Source of the DNA: an uncultured Pseudomonadota bacterium
GTDB lineage: Bacteria > Pseudomonadota > Gammaproteobacteria > Steroidobacterales > Steroidobacteraceae
NCBI GenBank assembly: GCA_903884105.1
Contig: CAISDJ010000041.1
Coordinates: 1-53,133, forward strand
Length of the DNA: 53,133 bases
Direction of reading: 5' to 3'
The position numbers and the translations under genes were made by a program. The notes beneath the pieces were generated by a model that was not told where the DNA came from, did not search any database, and worked only from the letters and a program-made list of their open reading frames with translations. Positions 1 through 8,569 of this stretch are shown here, piece after piece. Within the stretch, counting starts at the first letter, position 1. Each line of letters opens with the position of its first letter.

Positions 1-1
1 C

Positions 2-547
2 GCGACACTCTATTATCAAGAAGGCAAAGACTTGGTGATCAATCGCGCCACCGCCCTTGGCACTCCGGCTGATCCAAAATATGTGAACTCGGGAAGTATT
101 GAAAGCGGCGGTCTGGAAAATGAGTTGTCGTGGATGGAGACCAAGTACCAGGTATTTTGGAATCTGCAGTACGCTAAAGCGTTGCAGTCGACGGAGTATT
201 CCAAATTTGGCGACAAATTTTCACACGTGCCCAACATCACCTCCAATCTGATATTGAATTATTCGTTTACCAAGAATGTCAGCGCCAACTTGACCGTCAA
301 GTACATTGGCCCAGAGGTTTATAACAGCGGCACCTTTGCGGCACCGGCTTCCACCGGGGTTGATTCGGCGACTTTGTTCAACTTGGGCGCCCGCTATGAG
401 GACATCGCCTCGACCGGGATTTACTTTGATGCACGCGTTTATAACGTCGCCGACACTGAGTATTACCAGGGTGGCCAGAGCGGCACTCAAATTCCCTTCC
501 GCCAATCAGGTCGCTGGTGGTTTGTCACAATAGGGAAGCAGTTTTAA
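2..547 (+). CDS. TonB-dependent receptor, C-terminal part
   Basis: The frame is open from the first base of the window, so this is the 3' end of a longer gene. About 181 residues are visible. They alternate hydrophobic and polar residues like outer-membrane beta strands and end in an aromatic-rich strand, GRWWFVTIGKQF, with a terminal Phe, the usual C-terminal signature of beta-barrel outer-membrane proteins. Phrases such as NLGARYED, ARVYNVADTEYYQ and FRQSGRWWFV fit the last strands of TonB-dependent receptors. The ligand cannot be told from this fragment. The base composition looks lower in GC than the rest of the window, which hints at a different origin. A hairpin follows 25 bases after the stop. 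Confidence 0.8.
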   Translation, partial: ATLYYQEGKDLVINRATALGTPADPKYVNSGSIESGGLENELSWMETKYQVFWNLQYAKALQSTEYSKFGDKFSHVPNITSNLILNYSFTKNVSANLTVKYIGPEVYNSGTFAAPASTGVDSATLFNLGARYEDIASTGIYFDARVYNVADTEYYQGGQSGTQIPFRQSGRWWFVTIGKQF

Positions 548-572
548 AACAAAACTGGCCCACTTGTCTGCG

Positions 573-599
573 GGGTGGAGGGGTGATGCCCCTCCACCC
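573..599 (+). terminator. hairpin downstream of receptor gene
   Basis: GGGTGGAGGGG at 573-583 pairs perfectly with CCCCTCCACCC at 589-599 around a five-base loop, just after the receptor stop codon. No clear T-run follows, so it may be a weak or factor-assisted terminator or an mRNA-stabilising hairpin. Confidence 0.5.
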
Positions 600-685
600 T
601 CTGGTTATTGCGCCGGTTTGGGTTTTAGGGAAGTGTTGGCGCGCCTTCCCGGTCGCCTGGATTGCGTGGCAAGGCCAGTCGACGC

Positions 686-757
686 TAGGTTCGGGTTCAC
701 CATAACTCCCGTTCGGCGAAGAGTCCTGCTCTGCGGGGGGCGCTTTGAACTTCCTAT
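686..757 (+). repeat. IS91/ISCR-like end sequence, copy 1
   Basis: This 72-base stretch recurs at 1490-1560 in the same orientation with roughly 90% identity (one one-base length difference and a few substitutions). Both end in GCGCTTTGAACTTCCTAT. From memory this closely resembles the oriIS core (GCGTTTGAACTTCCTAT) of ISCR/IS91 rolling-circle elements. It lies between the receptor fragment and the HPP gene. Confidence 0.5.
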
Positions 758-823
758 CCGCGCATCAACTGCGCAGGGATGATGGTAGCCGAGAAGGCGG
801 CAGACTTGATTCTGGAATAAGGC

Positions 824-1312
824 CTAAGGCAGCGGCGCAGGATAGGGCGTTCGCATCAATCGATGATAAAAGGTGGCAACAGCCACCAGCGCCACACTGC
901 CCAGGGCAACTGGAAACAGAAGGAAACTCCAGCTCACGGCGGTGAGATAGGCAATCAGTGCTGTGGCCCCCGCGGGCGGATGCACAATCCGCAAATAGAC
1001 CATCGCCGCGACTGCAAGACCAACCGCAAGGCCCGCCATCCAGAAGCTTCCGGGAATGGCGAAATGCAGGCCGAGGCCCACAGCAGCTGCCAGCATGTGC
1101 CCGCCAATCACATTGGCAGGCTGCGAGAGCGGGCTTTGCGGCGCCGCAAAAAGCAGGACGCAGGTGGCTCCCAGCGGCGCCATCAGCACGGTCAGGCCGA
1201 TCACATCATTGACGAATGCCATTCCGCCGATGGCAAGTGCTGTGCCCAGGCCTGCAAGCAGGGCCACGCGGGGATGGGCCTTGGGTTGGTGTCTGTGGAT
1301 AAATCTGCGCAT
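824..1312 (-). CDS. HPP family membrane protein
   Basis: 162 residues with about four hydrophobic segments (residues ~17-33, 37-57, 68-90, 92-109 and a last one ~113-150). The family signature HPPAGA lies at 111-116 between hydrophobic segments. HPP proteins are small integral inner-membrane proteins; a plant and cyanobacterial branch has been linked to nitrite transport, but the bacterial role is mostly unknown. The ATG start follows a modest AGGGAA ribosome site. The gene is isolated: it points toward the receptor fragment and is flanked by two direct copies of an IS91-like end, so it may have been carried here by a rolling-circle element. Confidence 0.85.
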   Translation of the reverse strand: MRRFIHRHQPKAHPRVALLAGLGTALAIGGMAFVNDVIGLTVLMAPLGATCVLLFAAPQSPLSQPANVIGGHMLAAAVGLGLHFAIPGSFWMAGLAVGLAVAAMVYLRIVHPPAGATALIAYLTAVSWSFLLFPVALGSVALVAVATFYHRLMRTPYPAPLP

Positions 1313-1411
1313 GAAGGTTCCCTGTAAAGTTCTGCCCTAGAGTACCGCGCCGCGAGTTGCAAGATAGTCCCGCAGTCCACGAACCTTTTTGGCGTGTATC
1401 TGCCGGCCCGC

Positions 1412-1492
1412 GCGGATCCTCCCCTGTTCCGCCAGGGATCTGCCCCCGACCCGAACGATCTTCAGGCGCTGGTCGAGCAGATCGCCGGGTAG
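1412..1492 (+). pseudogene. possible IS91-type transposase remnant
   Basis: In frame with the TAG at 1490-1492 the sequence reads ..FRQGSAPDPNDLQALVEQIAG. The APDPxDLQALVxxIA pattern is typical of the middle of IS91-family transposases. Only about 25 residues survive, and the second IS91-like end begins right at the stop. Assignment rests on short motif memory and needs a database comparison. Confidence 0.35.
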
Positions 1493-1560
1493 GTTCGGGT
1501 TCACCATAAGTCCCGTTCGACGAAGACTGCTGCTCTGCAGGGGCGCTTTGAACTTCCTAT
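1490..1560 (+). repeat. IS91/ISCR-like end sequence, copy 2
   Basis: Second direct copy of the 686-757 sequence, again ending in GCGCTTTGAACTTCCTAT. With copy 1 it brackets the HPP gene. It directly follows a putative transposase remnant, the arrangement expected for the oriIS end of an IS91-like element. Confidence 0.5.
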
Positions 1561-1688
1561 TCGCATGTCCTTCTTGATAATTCTGATCGGCTCTTCAGTG
1601 TGTTCACTGATGGGGGCGTACGTAAAGTTCGATGTATTCGTATGCCAGGAAGTGGACGCTGCTTCGATCGCCAAGGGGAGGTGGGCCG

Positions 1689-1799
1689 ATGCTTGCCGAA
1701 GTTCCCGAGGTCGTGGGTTCGGCTGAGGGTGCTTGCGGCATTGGGGTTGCGATGAAGCGCTTCGCAATCGCCGCCAAGCGAACGACCCTTGCCCTTTGA
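1689..1799 (+). CDS. possible 36-residue small protein
   Basis: An ATG preceded by a good GGGGAGG ribosome site about eight bases upstream opens a 36-codon frame ending TGA, 52 bases before the CheB-CheR gene. It begins MLAEVPEVVG and ends in a basic stretch. No family is recognised. It could be a leader peptide or chance. The rest of 1561-1851 shows no other gene. Confidence 0.2.
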   Translation: MLAEVPEVVGSAEGACGIGVAMKRFAIAAKRTTLAL

Positions 1800-1851
1800 A
1801 CAGGCGTAGCATCACAAGATAAGCTCGCCAATCTCACGCAAAGAGAATTTC

Positions 1852-4800
1852 ATGGCAACCAGAAAACCCATAGCAAGCGACCCCGGCAAGGCATCGGCCA
1901 AGCCTGCGGCGGAGAATGGCAAGCAGGCCCCCCGCGGGGGGGTAGTCGTGGATGACTCGCCGGAAACGGTGGTCGCCGACTTCCCCATTGTCGGAATAGG
2001 TGCTTCGGCAGGCGGGCTGGAAGCCTTCGAACGGTTTTTCCGCGCATGCCCGGTAGACACCGGCATGGCGTTCGTGCTGGTGTCGCATCTGGACCCCGGC
2101 CATGAAAGCATGCTGACGGAAATCCTGCAACGCACCACTGCCATGCCGGTGGCGCAAGCCCTCGATCAGACCCGGGTAGAACCTAATCGGGTCTACATCA
2201 TTCCGCCCAACCGCGAGATGAGCATGCTGAATCGGGTATTGCATCTCTCCATGCCGGAGGTGGCGCACGGGCAGCGCATGCCGATTGATGCCTTCCTGCG
2301 CTCGCTGGCCGAGGATCAGGCGGCAAAGGCCATCGGCATCGTCCTCTCGGGCACTGCCAGCGACGGCACTCAGGGGCTGCGCGCCATCCTCGGCGTCGGG
2401 GGCATCTGCATGGTGCAGGAACCCTCCACCGCCAAATACGACGGCATGCCGAAAAGCGCCATCGAGGCCGGCTGCGCCACCCATATTCTGCCGGTGGAGA
2501 AAATGCCGGCGCTGCTGCAAGTAGTTGCCAAGCAGTCGGCGCTCAGACTGAGTTCGCCGGCCATCCCAACCGACGAAGCCGTGAGCGGCATGAATCAGAT
2601 CCTGCTGCAAGTGCGCAGAGGCACCGGCCACGATTTCTCGCACTACAAGAAGAGCACCCTCTCCCGTCGCATCGAGCGGCGCATGGCGAAGCACAACATC
2701 AAGAGTGCCGCGGTCTATGCGCGCTACCTGAAAGAGAATCCCGCCGAGGTGCAGGCGCTTTTCCACGAACTGCTGATCAATGTCACCAGTTTTTTCCGCG
2801 ACCCGGACGCCTTCGTCGCGCTGAAAAAAACCATTCTGCCCCCGCTGCTGGCGGGCAAACCCGAGGGCTACACATTCCGGGTCTGGGTGGCCGGTTGCGC
2901 TACCGGCGAGGAAGTCTATTCGATTGCCATGGTGTTGCTGGAGTTGATGGACGAGATCAAGGCGAGGCACGAGCGGGAATTGAATATCCAGATCTACGCC
3001 ACCGACATCGACGATGACGCCATAGCCATGGCGCGGGTCGGCCGCTACTCCCCCAATATCGCCCAGGACGTGACCCCGGAGCGCCTGCGCCGCTTCTTCA
3101 CCAAGGACCAAAGCAACGACGGGGGCTACAAGATCAGGAAGGAGGTTCGCGATGTGGTGGTGTTCGCCGTACATAACGTGGCCAATGATCCGCCTTTCAC
3201 CAAACTCGACCTGCTCAGTTGCCGCAACCTGTTGATTTATCTAGATGCGGAACTGCAGAGCCGGCTGATTCCCATTTTTCACTACGCCCTCAAGCCCGAC
3301 GGGGTGCTGTTCCTGTCCAGCTCGGAGAGCATCACCAACCACACGGAGATGTTTTCGGCGCTCGATCGCACGTGGAAGTTCTACCGGGCCATGCATACGC
3401 AGGCAACTAAGTCCCTCGCAATTGGCGGCCGGCGGCTTCAGGGCACCTGGGTAGGTGGGCGGACAGCGGCTGCGGCGGAGATTAGCCGACCGAAAGCAGG
3501 CAGCGCAGGCAGCGTCGGTGAGTTGAGCCATCGCGCGCTGCTGCAGACCTACGCGCCGGCCTCGGTAACCACCGACACTATGGGCAACATCCTCTTCGTG
3601 CATGGCGACACCGGGCGATATCTGCGTCCGGCCCCCGGCCCGGTAAGCAACAATGTGATCAAGATGGCGCGCGAGGGACTCCAAATGGCCTTGCGCGGGG
3701 CCATCCTCGATGCGGCGAACAAAGCGGCGCCGACACTCGACCGGGAAATCTCGATGAAGGCCGATGGTCACCTCACCAGTGTGAGCTTCAGCGTCCGGCT
3801 GCTGCCTGGTCAACATGCAGCAGCCGGCGGCGAGCCTCTGCTGCTGGTGAGCTTTCAGGACGCCGCCGGATCCGGCCAACCCGCGCACAAACCCGCCGCC
3901 AAACAAGGCCGGGGCAAAGGCCTCCGCAAGGAAAGTCCACCGTCGGCCGAAGCCGTGCTCATCGGGGAACTGGAGCGCGAGCTCGCCGACGCCAAGGCAA
4001 GCCTGCAAGCCACCCTCGAAGAACAGCAGGTCACCAACGAAGAGCTTCAATTGACCAACGAAGAGCTTCAATTGACCAACGAAGAGCTCCAATCGACCAA
4101 CGAAGAGCTCCAATCCTCCAATGAAGAACTGGAGACCTCCGCGGAAGAGCTGCAATCGGTGAACGAAGAGACTATCACGGTAAATTCCGAGCTGAACGCC
4201 AGGGTCGAGCAATTGAGCGGCATGCAGAACGACATCAAGAACCTGCTCGACAGCGTCACTGCCGCCACACTGTTCCTCGACAATAAACTGGTTATCCGGC
4301 GCTACACGCCCGAGGTAGTGAAGCTCTACCACCTGATCGCGACCGATGTCGGCCGTTCCATAAGCGACATCACCTCGAATATAGAGGGCGAAGACCTGAT
4401 CCCTATGATCCGGAGCGTGATCGATACGCTGATCCCGCGCGAGCGCGAGGTGCGCACGATCGACGGCGAGTGGTATCTGGCGCGCGCGCAGCCCTACCGG
4501 ACGCTGGACAACGTCATCGCCGGCGCGGTGCTGACCTGCACCAACGTGACTGACTTCAAGCTCGCCAGCATCAAGCTTGGCGTGGCGGAAAAGGCACGCA
4601 TCCTGGCCGAGGGCATCGTCAACACGGTAGCCGAGCCGTTGATCGTTCTCGATGGCAGCTTGCAGGTGGTGTCGGCCAGCCGCACGTTCTATGAGCACTT
4701 CCATGTAAAGGCGGACGAGACGGTGGGCCAAAAAATCTACGCTCTGGGCAATGGCCAGTGGGATATTCCAGCTTTGCGACAACTGCTCGAAAATACTCTG

Positions 4801-4962
4801 CTGCACGAGCAGACAATGAATGGCTATGTGGTGGAACACGATTTTCCCGGCCTCGGCGCGCGCCGCATGGTGCTCAATGCCCGCCGCATTTCGACCACGG
4901 ACGGCAATACCGAATTGATCCTGCTGGCGATGGTGGAACTTGTTTCGCTGGATTCCCCATGA
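1852..4962 (+). CDS. CheB-CheR fusion with coiled coil and PAS domains
   Basis: 1036 residues. Residues ~44-225 form a CheB methylesterase domain without a receiver: catalytic Ser52 in GASAGG, His79 in SHLDPGH and Asp171 in TASDGTQG. Residues ~235-500 form a CheR methyltransferase domain with the SAM loop GCATGEE at 348-354 and a later LLSCRNLLIYLD motif. A heptad coiled coil built on TNEELQL repeats (~725-777) leads into PAS-like domains to the C-terminus. In chemotaxis CheR methylates and CheB demethylates receptor glutamates; such fusions are commonly encoded beside histidine kinases and work outside flagellar chemotaxis. No receptor or CheA gene is nearby. The stop overlaps the next start (ATGA), so both proteins are probably made together. 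A purine-rich AAAGAGA precedes the start. Confidence 0.93.
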   Translation: MATRKPIASDPGKASAKPAAENGKQAPRGGVVVDDSPETVVADFPIVGIGASAGGLEAFERFFRACPVDTGMAFVLVSHLDPGHESMLTEILQRTTAMPVAQALDQTRVEPNRVYIIPPNREMSMLNRVLHLSMPEVAHGQRMPIDAFLRSLAEDQAAKAIGIVLSGTASDGTQGLRAILGVGGICMVQEPSTAKYDGMPKSAIEAGCATHILPVEKMPALLQVVAKQSALRLSSPAIPTDEAVSGMNQILLQVRRGTGHDFSHYKKSTLSRRIERRMAKHNIKSAAVYARYLKENPAEVQALFHELLINVTSFFRDPDAFVALKKTILPPLLAGKPEGYTFRVWVAGCATGEEVYSIAMVLLELMDEIKARHERELNIQIYATDIDDDAIAMARVGRYSPNIAQDVTPERLRRFFTKDQSNDGGYKIRKEVRDVVVFAVHNVANDPPFTKLDLLSCRNLLIYLDAELQSRLIPIFHYALKPDGVLFLSSSESITNHTEMFSALDRTWKFYRAMHTQATKSLAIGGRRLQGTWVGGRTAAAAEISRPKAGSAGSVGELSHRALLQTYAPASVTTDTMGNILFVHGDTGRYLRPAPGPVSNNVIKMAREGLQMALRGAILDAANKAAPTLDREISMKADGHLTSVSFSVRLLPGQHAAAGGEPLLLVSFQDAAGSGQPAHKPAAKQGRGKGLRKESPPSAEAVLIGELERELADAKASLQATLEEQQVTNEELQLTNEELQLTNEELQSTNEELQSSNEELETSAEELQSVNEETITVNSELNARVEQLSGMQNDIKNLLDSVTAATLFLDNKLVIRRYTPEVVKLYHLIATDVGRSISDITSNIEGEDLIPMIRSVIDTLIPREREVRTIDGEWYLARAQPYRTLDNVIAGAVLTCTNVTDFKLASIKLGVAEKARILAEGIVNTVAEPLIVLDGSLQVVSASRTFYEHFHVKADETVGQKIYALGNGQWDIPALRQLLENTLLHEQTMNGYVVEHDFPGLGARRMVLNARRISTTDGNTELILLAMVELVSLDSP
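4033..4116 (+). repeat. four 21-bp coding tandem repeats
   Basis: Units start at 4033, 4054, 4075 and 4096 and encode TNEELQL-type heptads in the coiled coil of the CheB-CheR fusion. The first two are identical; the others differ by a few bases. A decayed fifth unit follows. Being in frame multiples, copy changes would alter coiled-coil length in whole heptads. Confidence 0.85.
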
Positions 4963-6746
4963 AACTGCCCAAGGACAAGAAGCAGAACGATCCGCATCTG
5001 CGGAGGGAAGCCGAGATGCAGGCCGACAACTCGCCGAGGGACGAACTCCTCGCGCGCCCGGCCGAAGAACTGCTGCACGAACTGCAAGTGCACCAGATTG
5101 AGCTGGAGATGCAGAACGATGCTTTGCGCCAGGCGGAATTGGCGCTGGCGGAATCACGTGACCGCTATGTGGACCTGTATGAGTTCGCCCCGGTCGGCTA
5201 TCTCACTCTATCCACCGACGGCATGATCGTGGGGATCAACCTCACCGGAACCACGCTGCTGGGAAAGGAGCGCAAGAAACTGCTGCAAAGTCGCTTTACG
5301 CCGTTGGTCATTGCTGAAGACCAGGATCGCTGGATTCGGCATTTCCTTAATGTGAAGCAAGGTGACGGGGAGAGCGGTGTGGAGCTGGCGTTGCAACGAG
5401 ACGACGGCACGGTACTTCATGCACAGTTGGACTGCGCGCGCATGGAAGGCAGCACCCCCGGGGTGCGTATCGCTCTGAGCGACATCAGCGGGCGCAAGCA
5501 GGCCGAGGCGGCTCGCGTACTCCTTGAGAGCCAGCTCTGGGAATCGCAGAAGATGGAGGCGCTGGGGACGCTGGCTGGTGGCGTCGCCCACGACTTTAAC
5601 AACGTGTTGGCGGCAATCATCGGCAACGTTGAACTGGCACGGCAGGGCGTGGGGCCGGGGCACGCGGCGCTTGAGAGCCTGGAGGAGATCGACAAGGCGA
5701 GCCACAGAGCAAAGGCTCTGGTGCAGCAAATCCTTGCCTTCGGGCGGCGGCAGACCACGGAGCGCAAGGTGATGTCGCTTGTGCCGATGGTGGAGGAGTC
5801 AGCGCGGCTGCTGCGCGCGACCCTGCCCGCGGCGATTAGCCTGAAAGTCGAATGCGCGGCGGATGCACCGGCCGTGCTGGCCGATGCAGGCCAGATCGTA
5901 CAGGTGTTGCTCAATCTGTGCAGCAACGCCTGGCATGCGACCAGGGGTCGGGCGCTGCCGGGGACGATAGAAATTCGGCTCGAAGCCTACGAGAGGGAAC
6001 CGAACGGAACGAGCGACTCAGAATCTGCGTACAACCCGCTCGGACAATTGCAGCCGGGTCGCTATGCCTGTCTTAGCGTGCGAGACAACGGAGCGGGCAT
6101 GGACGCCGCGACCCGGGGGCACCTGTTCGAGCCATTCTTTACGACCAAACCCGTGGATGAAGGCACCGGACTCGGTTTATCGGTGGTGTACGGTATCGTG
6201 CGCGGGCACCACGGGGTTATCCAGGTGCAAAGTCAATTCGGTCAGGGATCCGTCTTTCGTGTCTATTTCCCGGATGCCGGTTCGCCCGCTTCCTTGATCC
6301 CCGCTCCGGGCCAGAAGTCGGTTCGCGCGCCGGCGTTGCAAGGAGATGGCGTGCGTGTACTGTACATCGATGACGATGATGCCATCGTGTACCTGATGAA
6401 GCGACTGCTGGAGAGCAAGGGCTATTGCGTCAGCGGCTACACCGACCAGAACGAAGCTCTTGCGGCGGCGCGCGCCGAACCGGGGCGGTTCGATGTCGTG
6501 ATGACGGACTACAACATGCCGGGTATGTCGGGGCTGGATGTGGCTCGTGCGCTGCGCGAGATCCGTGCCGATCTGCCCATCATATTGGCGTCCGGAAACA
6601 TAACAGAGGAACTGCGCGTCCACGCGCCTGGGGCCGGAGTGAATGAACTCGTTTTCAAACCCAACACGGTCGAGGAACTGTGCGAAGCGATCGATCGTCA
6701 GGTGCAAGCACTGCGAAGGGAAAGGAAGGCTGGCGGAAACGATTGA
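4959..6746 (+). CDS. PAS-containing hybrid histidine kinase
   Basis: 595 residues from the ATG that overlaps the CheB-CheR stop. An N-terminal helical stretch (~25-65) precedes a PAS domain (~66-185). The H-box GGVAHDFNNVLA carries the phosphorylated His211. An HATPase domain follows, with an N-box around LLNLCSNAWHAT, a DNGAGM box and the GTGLGLS box. A C-terminal receiver domain (~465-590) has the acidic YIDDDDA pocket and phosphoacceptor Asp517 in MTDYNMPGMSG. It is a soluble hybrid kinase with no membrane segment, so it probably senses through PAS or through the CheB-CheR partner. Its output regulator is not in the window. Upstream in-frame starts exist inside the previous gene but the coupled ATGA start is preferred. 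Confidence 0.92.
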   Translation: MKLPKDKKQNDPHLRREAEMQADNSPRDELLARPAEELLHELQVHQIELEMQNDALRQAELALAESRDRYVDLYEFAPVGYLTLSTDGMIVGINLTGTTLLGKERKKLLQSRFTPLVIAEDQDRWIRHFLNVKQGDGESGVELALQRDDGTVLHAQLDCARMEGSTPGVRIALSDISGRKQAEAARVLLESQLWESQKMEALGTLAGGVAHDFNNVLAAIIGNVELARQGVGPGHAALESLEEIDKASHRAKALVQQILAFGRRQTTERKVMSLVPMVEESARLLRATLPAAISLKVECAADAPAVLADAGQIVQVLLNLCSNAWHATRGRALPGTIEIRLEAYEREPNGTSDSESAYNPLGQLQPGRYACLSVRDNGAGMDAATRGHLFEPFFTTKPVDEGTGLGLSVVYGIVRGHHGVIQVQSQFGQGSVFRVYFPDAGSPASLIPAPGQKSVRAPALQGDGVRVLYIDDDDAIVYLMKRLLESKGYCVSGYTDQNEALAAARAEPGRFDVVMTDYNMPGMSGLDVARALREIRADLPIILASGNITEELRVHAPGAGVNELVFKPNTVEELCEAIDRQVQALRRERKAGGND

Positions 6747-6814
6747 TTGCCGATGGAGCATACGCGTGAATGGGTGTTGGCCTGGCTCATTAGTCTTTGA
6801 GCGAGGAAGCGTTT

Positions 6815-6903
6815 GGTGCCGGACTTGAGTTTTTGACATTCAGGAGCGCCGGCGCCAGAAAGCTCGTGAAAGCTCAATAGCTCAAGTCCGGCACCGATGC
6901 CTC
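6815..6903. repeat. ~80-bp palindromic element, copy 1
   Basis: GGTGCCGGACTTGAG at 6815-6829 is the perfect inverse of CTCAAGTCCGGCACC at 6881-6895, followed by GATGCCTC. It lies in the 265-base gap between the kinase and the permease. A close relative lies at 13405-13485 and reduced forms at 27349-27390 and 31695-31720. It could serve as a terminator for the kinase operon or be a non-autonomous mobile repeat. Confidence 0.7.
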
Positions 6904-7011
6904 CCGAGCGCTCTCCCGGAGCAAAGTTGCAACAGCTTGGCGCGTCGCTTCCTAAAATGCCTGCTGTGTTCTAACCTGTAGACGAGCAGTGGGTCACCTG
7001 AGAGAACGAGA

Positions 7012-8553
7012 ATGAGCAGTTCAGGCGGCGCCAAGACCAAGTCTCAAGTGCATGACGAAGACGTAAAGACGTTGCACTCAATGGGTTATGCGCAGGAACT
7101 GTCGCGCACCATGCGCGGCTTTTCGAATTTCGCGATTTCCTTTTCCATCATCTGCATCCTGTCCGGCGGTATCAATTCGCTGGGCCAGGGCATCGCCGGC
7201 GTTGGCGGCGCAGCCATCGGAATTGGCTGGCCTATCGGCTGTTTGATCTCGCTGCTGTTTGCGCTGGGAATGGCGCAGATAGCATCGGCCTATCCCACGG
7301 CAGGCGGCCTTTATCATTGGGGCTCCATACTGGGCGGCGTTGGCTGGGGCTGGCTGACGGCGTGGTTCAACCTGTTGGGTCTCATCACCGTGCTCGGCGC
7401 GATCAATGTGGGCACCTGGACGTTCTTCGCCGGCACGTTTGCAGTTCCGCTCGGTATCGATACCGGATTCGGCACGCAGGTGACCTTTGTTGCCCTCATT
7501 ACGGCGAGCCAGGCGTTGTTCAATCACCTCGGCATCGGCGTCACGGCGAAGCTCACGGACCTGTCGGGCTATCTGATCCTGCTCGTGTCCGCCGCGCTGA
7601 CCATCGCGCTGCTGGCCTATGCGCCGCACATCGACATCTCGCGATTGTGGACCTTTCACAACTACAGCGGCGTGTCCGATGCCGCGGTGTGGCCTGCCTC
7701 CGGCAACCTGATGAAGGTCTTCCTGCTCGGGTTGCTGCTGCCTATCTACACCATTACCGGCTTTGACGCCTCGGCCCACACATCGGAAGAAACCGTTGGC
7801 GCCGCGCATGCCGCCCCCCGGGGCATGGTGCGTTCAGTGCTGGTCTCGGCCGTTGCCGGCTGGCTGATGCTCAGTGCTTTCGTGCTTTCGATCCCCGACA
7901 TGGACGCTGCAGCGGCCAGCGGCTGGTCGGTGTATTTCGACGTGACCAAAGCCGTGCTGCCGGCGTCATTGCTGCTGGTCATCAACGTCGGCATTCTGCT
8001 GTCGCAATACCTTTGCGGACTGGCGACAGTGACATCCTGCTCGCGCATGATTTTCGCCTTCGCGCGTGATGGCGGACTGCCGGCTTCGGGCGCCTTGCGA
8101 CGCGTGAGTCCCCGGTTCCGGGTGCCGGTGGCCGCGATCTGGACCGGCGCCATCCTGGGTATCCTGTTCACGGCGTATACGCCGGTGTACAGCACGGTGG
8201 TTGCGGTGTGCGTCATCTTCCTGTTCATTTCCTACGGCATGCCGGTGATCCTCGGCTTCTTCGCCTGGGGAAAGTCCTGGACAACGATGGGGCCCTGGAA
8301 CATGGGCGAGGGTGCTTACAAGGTGGTGGCGCTGCTCGTGTTCCTGTCCATGGTGCTGATCTTCGCGCTGGGTATCCAGCCGCCCAACAACAAGGCGCTG
8401 CCGATCACCGTGGGCTTCCTGGTGCTGACCGGTATCGTCTGGTTCGTCTTCGAGCGGCGCCGATTCAAGGGTCCGCCGCAGGGTGTCATGATCGCCAGCC
8501 GCCAGGAAGCGATTCGCGCCGCGGAAAAAGCGGTCGGCGAAGCCAGGGCCTGA
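7012..8553 (+). CDS. APC-superfamily amino acid/amine permease
   Basis: 513 residues with about twelve hydrophobic segments. The N-terminus carries the family pattern LSRTMRGFSNFAISFSII, where TM1 is broken by small residues for substrate binding, then AQIASAYPTAGGLYHW in TM2-3. It resembles the amino acid/choline-type permeases of the APC superfamily, typically proton symporters in the inner membrane. It heads an operon whose next gene is a gamma-glutamyl ligase 16 bases downstream, so it probably imports the amine or amino alcohol that the operon breaks down. A GAGAACGAG stretch serves as the ribosome site. Confidence 0.9.
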   Translation: MSSSGGAKTKSQVHDEDVKTLHSMGYAQELSRTMRGFSNFAISFSIICILSGGINSLGQGIAGVGGAAIGIGWPIGCLISLLFALGMAQIASAYPTAGGLYHWGSILGGVGWGWLTAWFNLLGLITVLGAINVGTWTFFAGTFAVPLGIDTGFGTQVTFVALITASQALFNHLGIGVTAKLTDLSGYLILLVSAALTIALLAYAPHIDISRLWTFHNYSGVSDAAVWPASGNLMKVFLLGLLLPIYTITGFDASAHTSEETVGAAHAAPRGMVRSVLVSAVAGWLMLSAFVLSIPDMDAAAASGWSVYFDVTKAVLPASLLLVINVGILLSQYLCGLATVTSCSRMIFAFARDGGLPASGALRRVSPRFRVPVAAIWTGAILGILFTAYTPVYSTVVAVCVIFLFISYGMPVILGFFAWGKSWTTMGPWNMGEGAYKVVALLVFLSMVLIFALGIQPPNNKALPITVGFLVLTGIVWFVFERRRFKGPPQGVMIASRQEAIRAAEKAVGEARA

Positions 8554-8569
8554 GGCAGAGGGGACGACA

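Noticed and set aside
1604-1837. 77-codon minus-strand frame upstream of the CheB-CheR gene
   Set aside because: No ribosome site or family; the plus strand shows a better ribosome-site-supported small frame, itself uncertain.
1834-3174. 446-codon minus-strand frame under the CheB-CheR gene
   Set aside because: His/Arg/Gln-rich shadow composition; the plus strand has clear domains.
4033-4116. Tandem repeat as a possible CRISPR array
   Set aside because: Units are contiguous, 21 bp, in frame, and encode a coiled coil; there are no spacers.
3241-5157. Long minus-strand reading frame opposite the CheB-CheR/kinase genes
   Set aside because: It lacks family motifs and is low-complexity (repeated LKLFVGQLK) because it mirrors the heptad repeat; high GC opens antisense frames here.
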